Shown here one piece after another: positions 8,587 through 15,178 of a stretch of DNA of 64,000 bases. Position 1 is the first letter of the stretch. Every line of letters begins with the position of its first letter. Origin of the DNA: Gemmataceae bacterium (GTDB lineage: Bacteria > Planctomycetota > Planctomycetia > Gemmatales > Gemmataceae); contig JAIBBI010000002.1 of the NCBI GenBank assembly GCA_019694755.1, positions 1-64,000 on the forward strand, in the 5' to 3' direction. The notes under the pieces are model-generated. The model had not been told where the DNA came from and ran no database searches. It saw nothing but the letters and a program-made list of their open reading frames with translations. A program made the position numbers and the translations under genes.

Positions 8587-8993
8587 GAATCGCTCGGTTG
8601 AACCACCGCGGGCGGGGGTTGAGGTCGCCGACAGGTTCGGACGATCGCGCCGAGGATGTTGGTGACGGATTGCGCTTCCGTGAGCAAGTCACTCACCGCA
8701 CTCGACTCGACGAGTCCCGAGTCCCCGAGCAGTCGCAACCAGTAAACCGTCTCGCGAGCCTCTTTGAGCGCGATCGTCATCTTGCTGGCGAAGTCTTTAC
8801 GGCTCTGCCCGGCCTGCGCTTCCTGGACGTTCGCCCCGACGGACGTTCCTGATCGCAGCAGTTGGCGAATGATGGGACCGCGAGTCTGGTTTCCCGCTTC
8901 GAGCCGGCTGCAGAAGCGGACGATCGCCACCGCGAAGGCGTATGATCGGGCCGAAATGTCCGGCTTGGTCGGGCGCGGGCCGTCACTCTGCAT
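8583..8993 (-). CDS. Four-helix-bundle protein (S23/IVS-protein family)
   Basis: 136 residues from the ATG at 8993, preceded by GTGAGG; a TTG at 9038 would add 15 residues. The pattern 'ARSYAFAVAIVRFC', 'RQLLRSGTSVGANVQEAQAG', 'DFASKMTIALKEARETVYWLRLL' is that of the four-helix-bundle family first seen in intervening sequences of 23S rRNA genes and related to Avd accessory proteins of diversity-generating retroelements. The family is thought to bind nucleic acid. The gene lies between the two E1 subunit genes and is bracketed by inverted AT-rich repeats, so I read it as an insertion. Confidence 0.88.
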   Translation of the reverse strand: MQSDGPRPTKPDISARSYAFAVAIVRFCSRLEAGNQTRGPIIRQLLRSGTSVGANVQEAQAGQSRKDFASKMTIALKEARETVYWLRLLGDSGLVESSAVSDLLTEAQSVTNILGAIVRTCRRPQPPPAVVQPSDS

Positions 8994-9032
8994 TCGCCTC
9001 ACGCCCCTGAGCCAGACTCCGAACCTCGCACT

Positions 9033-9066
9033 CTTCAACTTTTAACTTTGCACTTTTAACTGTCAA
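9033..9066. repeat. Right repeat of the four-helix-bundle cassette
   Basis: An imperfect inverted partner of 8553-8586: read on the minus strand it gives agttaaaagtgcaaagttaa against agttaaaagttcaaagtgaa on the plus strand at the left end. It abuts the stop codon of E1-alpha at 9067. Confidence 0.75.
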
Positions 9067-10146
9067 CTACGCCGGTAATCCCGTGTAGTCTTCCGGGTAC
9101 ACGCTATCGACCGGACTTGGTGCGTAGGTGTGGGTGTAGACGTCGGCGGCTGTCGGCCGGGGTTCGGTGTGCACTTGGCGGACGGCTTCTTCGATCTCGT
9201 TGATCGCCTCGGTGTGCACGCGCTCGATCTCTTCCTTCGTCATCAGCTCGCGGTCGAGGAGTTTCTTCTCGAACATCGCGACGCAGTCGTCCTCGTCCGG
9301 CACGCGAGCCGCACCGGAGGACGACGAGTGCCCGTGCAACCGGCTGACGCGGGCCTCGATCATGTACGGCTTGCGGCGCGTCCGGCAGTGGCGGAAGCCC
9401 CGGCTCAGCGCGTGCCAACTTGCGATCGGGTCATTCCCGTCGACGACTTCGCCCGGGATGCCGAACGCCTTACCGCGGTCGACGATGCTCTTTTCCGCGT
9501 GCTGCGTTTCCGAGGCGGTGCTGATGCCCCAGCCGTTGTTGGTGACGAGGATGAGCACGGGCAGCTCAAAGCCGGGCCGGCTCGACCAGATCATGCAGCT
9601 TGCGAAATCGCCTTCGTGCGTGCCGGCATCGCCGCCGATCACGGCCGTCACGCCGTCGCCGCCCGAGCGCTTCTGCATGAGCGCGGTGCCGGGAGCCATG
9701 ACGTATTGCACCTCGATCACGGAGGTGACCGGAATGACGTTCCAGTCTCGCTTGGAGTAATGGCAGACGAAGTTGCGACCCATCGAGTGCGGGTCGGTGA
9801 GTGTCATGGCCATCTGGCGGACGTGGTCGAGTACGGGCATGCCCATTCCGAGCAGCACGCCGGGGTTGCGGTAGTGGAGGTGGACGTAGTCGTAGGCAGG
9901 GCCTTCGCCCCTGCGGAGCTGCATCCCGAGGCAGGTGTTAAACGCTTCTTCGCCGGGGCCGCCCACCCAGAAGTAGGCCTCGCCGGACTTCGACATCTTG
10001 ATGCACCGCTCTTCCAGCCGACGGCAACGGACCATCAGACGGTGTAACTCCCGGCAGCGGGCGGCGGGGAGCATTTCGTCGCGGCTCCAAAGTTCCGCCG
10101 GGGGCGCGAGCGTGGCCGCCGTCGGACCGCGGAACGCGGTTGGCAT
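9067..10146 (-). CDS. 2-oxoacid dehydrogenase E1 component, alpha subunit
   Basis: 359 residues from the ATG at 10146, which has GGAGG seven bases upstream and is preferred over a TTG six bases earlier. The thiamine-diphosphate motif is clear ('GGDAGTHEGDFASC' to 'VTNNGWGIST'), as are the family elements 'RCRRLEERCIKMSKSGE' and 'RVSRLHGHSSSSGA'. It pairs with E1-beta to decarboxylate a 2-oxoacid. As first gene of the E1-alpha, E1-beta, E2 set it probably carries the operon promoter, but the operon is now interrupted by the four-helix-bundle cassette. Confidence 0.93.
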   Translation of the reverse strand: MPTAFRGPTAATLAPPAELWSRDEMLPAARCRELHRLMVRCRRLEERCIKMSKSGEAYFWVGGPGEEAFNTCLGMQLRRGEGPAYDYVHLHYRNPGVLLGMGMPVLDHVRQMAMTLTDPHSMGRNFVCHYSKRDWNVIPVTSVIEVQYVMAPGTALMQKRSGGDGVTAVIGGDAGTHEGDFASCMIWSSRPGFELPVLILVTNNGWGISTASETQHAEKSIVDRGKAFGIPGEVVDGNDPIASWHALSRGFRHCRTRRKPYMIEARVSRLHGHSSSSGAARVPDEDDCVAMFEKKLLDRELMTKEEIERVHTEAINEIEEAVRQVHTEPRPTAADVYTHTYAPSPVDSVYPEDYTGLPA

Positions 10147-10251
10147 CGACAATCCTCCACGGGGCGAACGGCGGTCGAGGGGCGACCGCCACAGTCGGGG
10201 CGGGATGCGGGCGTCTGGAAGATTGTACGCCGGGAATCGCCCGGCGGGAGG

Positions 10252-10821
10252 TCAATTCCCGGCCAATCGAGCCCGCCCGAGAACCGCATATTCTGGTCCA
10301 TCGGGCCGCAACTCGCTCGACATCACTCGAATTTCCCGGACTTTCGTTTCGCCGCCCTCCCATGCCGCGAATTTCACGAGCGCGGGGATCAATTCCGGGT
10401 CCGGTTCGCCCTGCACCCGGCCCAAAGTGACGTGAGGAGTGAACGCACGTTCCTCCCTTTGATAAAGGCCCAGGTCCTCCAATGCGGTTTCGAGTTGTCC
10501 GTGGAGCGCCGTCAACTCCTCGGCCCCCTCGCCGACCCGGGCGATGAGCGTCCGCGGGCGGCGCGGCGTCGGAAACGCCCCGACCCCTGTCAAAGTGAAG
10601 GAAAACGGTGGACGGGCACGGGCCACCTGCTCCACCGCCCGGCAGACCTTTACCACGTCGCGGTCCACCGTCTCGCCCAGGAAGACCAGCGTGCAATGGA
10701 AATTGGCCGGATCGACCCAGCGCACGCCCTGCGTTCGCGGCCCAAACTGATCCTGGAGGCCACGCAGACGATCCCGGGTGAAAGGAGCGACATCGATCGC
10801 GACAAACATGCGGTATCTCAT
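10252..10821 (-). CDS. thpR: RNA 2',3'-cyclic phosphodiesterase
   Basis: 189 residues, a normal length for the LigT/ThpR branch of the 2H phosphoesterase superfamily. Both catalytic His motifs are present: 'HCTLVFLG' near residue 42 and 'HVTLGRV' near residue 132. The enzyme hydrolyses RNA 2',3'-cyclic phosphates to 2'-phosphates in the cytoplasm. It reads toward the dehydrogenase genes, with 105 bp before E1-alpha, so co-transcription is possible but not required. Confidence 0.92.
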   Translation of the reverse strand: MRYRMFVAIDVAPFTRDRLRGLQDQFGPRTQGVRWVDPANFHCTLVFLGETVDRDVVKVCRAVEQVARARPPFSFTLTGVGAFPTPRRPRTLIARVGEGAEELTALHGQLETALEDLGLYQREERAFTPHVTLGRVQGEPDPELIPALVKFAAWEGGETKVREIRVMSSELRPDGPEYAVLGRARLAGN

Positions 10822-10925
10822 GGCAACAGTTTACGCATCGGCGGTAGTACGTCGCCGGGGAATCTGACGGCAGAATCCGCCGCAAGTCGTTGCTCACAAT
10901 AGCGTTGTCGCCATCCGGCCGGAAA

Positions 10926-11014
10926 AACACACTGCGGGGTTACCGCAGTCAGGGCAGGAAGATTCGCTAATCCCCCTCAAGCCGGCCTATTCCGCAGTCC
11001 GATAACACACTGCG
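10926..11014. promoter_or_regulatory. Repeated aacacactgcg sites and hairpin in a divergent region
   Basis: The 11-mer aacacactgcg occurs at 10926-10936 and 11004-11014. The first copy enters a perfect hairpin, actgcgg-ggtta-ccgcagt (10931-10949). The position between thpR and the following lipoprotein gene suggests regulator sites; this is inference. Confidence 0.3.
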
Positions 11015-11074
11015 AAACCTGCATATTCGGCTGTCCCGACGGGACGGTCTGTGTTCGATTAGGGGGAATCGGGA

Positions 11075-11641
11075 ATGGCGATCTGGCGTCAATGGCTTCG
11101 GCCGGCGGTGATCGCGGCGATGCTCGGATGCACCGGGCTGGGCTGCATGACCAACCCGCCGTTCCCGCTCGTTGTGCCCATCCAGCCTTGGGTGGCAGAA
11201 CGGATGGAAGACAAATATCAGCATCCGAACGACAGTCGGACGCCGATCATGCCGCCGCTCCGCGACGGCTTCCCGGCCCCGATCTGCGAAGACCCGCCGA
11301 CGGAGTTGGAAGTCATCCGGGCGATGCCCCGAATGACGCGTGGCGTACCGTACGTCTACGAAGAACACCGCGACGACATTGAAATCGTCCCGGAGAAGCT
11401 GGTCGACAAGATCGACCCGCCGCGGTTCTTCCCGCTGGTCGGGCCGGCCCAGCTCCACCACTGCCACTGGAAGTGCACGATTTATTACAAGGAAACGGTG
11501 ATCAGCAGCTATCCGTTCCCCTGCAAGATCGTGAAGGACCGCGTGCAAGTGGTGTACATCGATAAGGATCACCTCCACCTGTGGGTCGGCAACAAGCCCG
11601 AATCCCAGGCGGCCGTCGCCCGCGACCTCGGCGGGTACTAA
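11075..11641 (+). CDS. Predicted lipoprotein of unknown function
   Basis: 188 residues. The N-terminus is a hydrophobic signal with a lipobox-like ending ('MLGCTGLGC', Cys24), so the product is probably a lipoprotein. The middle is Pro-rich with acidic stretches. The C-terminal part has a distinctive 'LHHCHWKCTIYYKE' segment and 'RVQVVYIDKDHLHLW', whose His/Cys content could bind metal. I do not recognise the family. The gene stands alone, with a strong hairpin terminator 16 bp after the stop. Confidence 0.8.
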   Translation: MAIWRQWLRPAVIAAMLGCTGLGCMTNPPFPLVVPIQPWVAERMEDKYQHPNDSRTPIMPPLRDGFPAPICEDPPTELEVIRAMPRMTRGVPYVYEEHRDDIEIVPEKLVDKIDPPRFFPLVGPAQLHHCHWKCTIYYKETVISSYPFPCKIVKDRVQVVYIDKDHLHLWVGNKPESQAAVARDLGGY

Positions 11642-11656
11642 TCGCACGAACTTCTC

Positions 11657-11688
11657 GAAAGCCCACCGGTTTCAACCGGTGGGCTTTC
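11657..11688 (+). terminator. Palindromic terminator, repeat family copy 1
   Basis: A perfect 15-bp stem, GAAAGCCCACCGGTT/AACCGGTGGGCTTTC, around a 2-nt centre, followed by a T-rich tail. The same arms recur at 52842-52873 and 54523-54554, and a variant at 38010-38039. Confidence 0.8.
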
Positions 11689-11761
11689 TTCGTTTGTATT
11701 GACACTTCTTCCGCATCTTCGCTACCTTATCGGCTCTCTTGCATCGGCACGGAGGCCGGCC

Positions 11762-14700
11762 ATGTCGCACGCGCTGCGTACCGTATCATCACGTCCTCCG
11801 ACGCCGCACGCGCCGCTGCTCACCGAAGCCGCGGCCGGGCCGGGCCCCGTGCCGTTCGAACTCTGGGACCGCTACGTCCGCGCGGCCGGGTTCATCGACG
11901 AGTTGTGCTGCGATGCCGACGGCCCCGTGCGAGTCCTCGATGTCGGCTGCAACGTGGTGAAGATCCTCAGCGACCTGCTCGACCCCGCGCGGGTGCAGGT
12001 CGTCCGCTGCGACGTGATCGAAGCTCCCGACGGCGACCCCGATTACGTTCAGGTCGTTGCCGGTCGACCCCTGCCCTTCGACGACGGTTCATTCGATGCC
12101 GTCGTCGCGCTCGAAGTATTGGAACACGTTCCCGCGGCAGGCCGGTCCGAGTTCCTGCGCGAGTTGTCCCGGGTGGCGGACCGGGGAGTCGTCGTCAGTT
12201 GTCCACACGGCGCGCCGGCCGTTCACGAAGCCGAGCGACTGGTGTCCGACGCGTACCTGCGCCGCCACGGCGAGCCGCACCCGTTCCTGCGCGAGCACAG
12301 TGATTTCGGCCTGCCGACGGTCGACGACGTGCGCACGGTCATCGACAATCTCGGGGCGAATTGCGAAGTCCACCCCGGCATCGGCATCGACCGCTGGGTG
12401 GCCGCGACGCTGCTGGCCGAGGGCGTCCTCGAGCGATCAGGCTCCAGCCGATTGCAGGAGGAACTGACCCGGGTGCTCATGGAAAGCCCGACGGGCCCGG
12501 CCCGCGTGCCTTATCGCCATTACTTCGTCATCGACAAGCGCGCGGAAGGCGGGCGTATCCGCAATGGTGGCGCGGGTGAATGCCCCGTAACACTCGGACC
12601 TGCCGACGATACCGTCGCGATGCTGCACCATTTGGCGTCGACCGCGGCCGAGTTGTTGACCCGACTTGAGCCGCAGCACGGCCACGTACCGGCATCGCTC
12701 CGCGAAGTGCTCAAGAGCCAGCAGGACTGCATCGACCGGCAGGAACTTCGCTTCCAGATCACCAACTCGTTTGCCGACGCGCTCACGCAAAGCGCAAGCT
12801 GGCGGCTGCTCGCACCGCTCCGCGCCGCGAAAAACCTCGTGCGCCCGGCCCGATTGAACCGCGACCACCTGATCCCCTGGCGGCAACTCGTCCCGTCCGG
12901 CGAGCCCGGCGGATGGACCGCTCTCGGCGACGATCCGCAGTTCATCGTGTCGTGCTACCTGCCCCGCGGCTGGGTCCGCATCCGCATCCGGGCCACCTCC
13001 ACCGTGGTGTCGCGGCTCGAAGTGTACGCCGAGGATCACGGCAGCTTTGTCGACACGGCCCCCCTGTGCGAGATCGGCATTGCCGCGGGCAGGACCGACG
13101 AGGAGTTCTTCGTCCGCCTCGACAAGCCGACGCGAGCCTTGCGAATCGACCCGCTGAACTGCAAGGGCACGATCAAGTTCGACCGCTTCGACGTTAGCCA
13201 TCGCCCGGGCTACCTCACGGCCGGTGACGCGCTACGCCGCAAGCTCCGCCTGCTCCGCGCGTATCGAAACACCGGGCCGGTGCTGCGTCGCGGCCTGAAG
13301 CTGCTGTTCACCGGCCAATGGCGCGAAGTCGCAAAGAAGTGGTCGCTCGGTCTCGACGACCCACGCTGCACCCGGCACGGCTTCTACGAACCCGAGAAGG
13401 CGTACGAGCGGTGGATCGAAAAGCACCGCCTCACCGACGACGACCGGGCGAAGCAGCGGCAATGGGCCGTCGACGCCGCCGAGGTGCCGCTCATCTCGGT
13501 CGTGCTACCGACTTACAACACGCCGGAGCGATACCTGCGACTGGCGATCGACTCGGTCATCCGGCAGACGTACCCGCGCTGGGAACTTTGCATCGCCGAC
13601 GACGGCTCGACCGAGCAGCACGTCAGGCCGATCCTCGAGGAGTATGCCGCCCGGGATCACCGGATCAAGCTCGCGCCGCCAGGCCGGCACGGCGGCATAA
13701 GCCGGGCGACCAATGCCGCGCTGGCGATGGCCCAGGGCGACTTCGTCGCACTGTTCGACCATGACGACGAATTGGCCGAGCACGCGCTGTACCGCATGGC
13801 CCGCGCCGCGGTCGAGTCGCCGGACGCCGACGTGCTGTACTCCGACGAGGACAAGATCCAACCCGACGGCAAGCGGGTCGCACCGTTCTTCAAGCCGGCC
13901 TGGTCGCCCGAGTTCTTCCTCGGCTGCATGTACACCTGCCACCTCAGCATGTACCGGACCGACATCGTCCGGCAGGTGGGCGGCTTCGACGAGCAATACG
14001 ACGGTGCGCAGGACTACGACCTCGCATTCCGGGTGATCGAGAAGGCCCGCCGGGTGGTTCATGTGCCCGACGTGCTCTACCACTGGCGACTGCTGCCCAA
14101 CTCGACGGCGAGCGGCGTCGCGGCCAAGCCCCACGCGCACGCGGCGGCGATGCGGGCCATCGAATCGCACCTGGCGCGGACCGGGCAGGAAGCGCGGGCG
14201 GAGGTCGGGCCCTCGGCCGGGCTCACGCATGTCCGCTTCGCACTCCGCGGCACACCGACGGTCAGCATCATCATCCCGTCGCTGGGCCGGCCCGAGCCCG
14301 CGCCGGGTCGCTCGGCCGGGTTCCTCGAAAACTGCGTCCAGTCGATCCGCAGGCTGTCGACGTATCGGAACTTCGAAGTCCTGGTCCTCGACCGCAACAC
14401 GCTCGACGCCGGCGTGGCCGGGCGCATCCTCACCGACAACGTCCGCCGGCTCACCTACGACGCGCCGTTCAATTGGTCGGCCGTGAACAACCTCGGGGCC
14501 CGTGCGGCCCGCGGCGAGTTCCTGTTGTTCCTCAACGACGATACCGAAGTCACTGCCCCGGGCTGGATCGAGGCGATGATCGAATTCGCCCAGCAGCGCG
14601 AAGTCGGCGCCGTCGGCGCGAAGCTGCACTTCCCCGACGGCGGCATCCAGCACGTCGGCGTGTCGGTGCTCGACGGCAACCCGGGCCATCCGTTTTACGG

Positions 14701-15052
14701 CTACCCGAAGCAGCACTCGGGCTACTACTTCCGCAACTTCCTGCCTCACAACTGTGCGGCCGTGACGGGCGCGTGCCTGATGAGCCGGGCCGAGGTGTTC
14801 CGCGAGGTGGGCGGCTTCGACGAGGGGCTGCCGCTGAATTACAACGACGTGGATTATTGCTACCGCGTCCGCAAGGCCGGCTACCGGGTGGTGTTCACGC
14901 CGCACGCCGTGCTGACGCACTTCGAGAGCGTCACGAAGCCCGGCGTCTTCCGCGAAGAACTGCACGCCTTCCAAAGCCGCTGGGGCCGGGCCACCGACCC
15001 CTACTACAACCCCCACCTCAACGAAGAAACCTACGACTACCGGCTGGGATAG
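11762..15052 (+). CDS. Methyltransferase / tandem GT2 glycosyltransferase fusion protein
   Basis: 1096 residues; ATG at 11762 has GGAGG six bases upstream. Residues about 45-180 form a SAM methyltransferase domain ('VRVLDVGCNV', 'LPFDDGSFDAVVALEVLEHV'). A beta-rich linker (about 380-480) follows. The first GT2 domain starts near 576 ('ISVVLPTYNTPERYL', 'DDGSTE', 'ALFDHDDELAEHALYRM', 'YSDEDKI', 'QDYDLAFRV'); the second starts near 833 ('VSIIIPSLGR', 'FLLFLNDDTEV', 'GGIQHVG', 'NYNDVDYCYRV'). The two GT2 domains resemble those of rhamnan or O-antigen polymerising enzymes. Probable cytoplasmic assembly of a methylated surface glycan. Confidence 0.9.
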   Translation: MSHALRTVSSRPPTPHAPLLTEAAAGPGPVPFELWDRYVRAAGFIDELCCDADGPVRVLDVGCNVVKILSDLLDPARVQVVRCDVIEAPDGDPDYVQVVAGRPLPFDDGSFDAVVALEVLEHVPAAGRSEFLRELSRVADRGVVVSCPHGAPAVHEAERLVSDAYLRRHGEPHPFLREHSDFGLPTVDDVRTVIDNLGANCEVHPGIGIDRWVAATLLAEGVLERSGSSRLQEELTRVLMESPTGPARVPYRHYFVIDKRAEGGRIRNGGAGECPVTLGPADDTVAMLHHLASTAAELLTRLEPQHGHVPASLREVLKSQQDCIDRQELRFQITNSFADALTQSASWRLLAPLRAAKNLVRPARLNRDHLIPWRQLVPSGEPGGWTALGDDPQFIVSCYLPRGWVRIRIRATSTVVSRLEVYAEDHGSFVDTAPLCEIGIAAGRTDEEFFVRLDKPTRALRIDPLNCKGTIKFDRFDVSHRPGYLTAGDALRRKLRLLRAYRNTGPVLRRGLKLLFTGQWREVAKKWSLGLDDPRCTRHGFYEPEKAYERWIEKHRLTDDDRAKQRQWAVDAAEVPLISVVLPTYNTPERYLRLAIDSVIRQTYPRWELCIADDGSTEQHVRPILEEYAARDHRIKLAPPGRHGGISRATNAALAMAQGDFVALFDHDDELAEHALYRMARAAVESPDADVLYSDEDKIQPDGKRVAPFFKPAWSPEFFLGCMYTCHLSMYRTDIVRQVGGFDEQYDGAQDYDLAFRVIEKARRVVHVPDVLYHWRLLPNSTASGVAAKPHAHAAAMRAIESHLARTGQEARAEVGPSAGLTHVRFALRGTPTVSIIIPSLGRPEPAPGRSAGFLENCVQSIRRLSTYRNFEVLVLDRNTLDAGVAGRILTDNVRRLTYDAPFNWSAVNNLGARAARGEFLLFLNDDTEVTAPGWIEAMIEFAQQREVGAVGAKLHFPDGGIQHVGVSVLDGNPGHPFYGYPKQHSGYYFRNFLPHNCAAVTGACLMSRAEVFREVGGFDEGLPLNYNDVDYCYRVRKAGYRVVFTPHAVLTHFESVTKPGVFREELHAFQSRWGRATDPYYNPHLNEETYDYRLG

Positions 15053-15061
15053 CACAAGCAA

Positions 15062-15128
15062 CCACAGAGATCACAGAGCACGAAGAGAAAAAGGCAAGTT
15101 GATGCCTCTTCCTTTGCGCTCTCTGTGG
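15062..15128. terminator. Imperfect long hairpin between convergent genes
   Basis: The outer arms ccacagag and ctctgtgg are perfect; the inside continues with partial pairing and a small inner hairpin (aggca/tgcct). It sits between the convergent glycosyltransferase and patatin genes and may terminate both. Confidence 0.45.
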
Positions 15129-15178
15129 CTTGATTCTCCTCATCCTTCTCTGCGGACTCGGCGGCTACTTCTTTACCG

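Noticed and set aside
8583-8993. Diversity-generating retroelement suggested by the Avd-like four-helix bundle
   Set aside because: No reverse transcriptase, template repeat or variable repeat is present in the flanking genes.
13505-15061. 518-codon open frame on the minus strand
   Set aside because: Antisense to the tandem GT2 domains, which carry clear DxD motifs.
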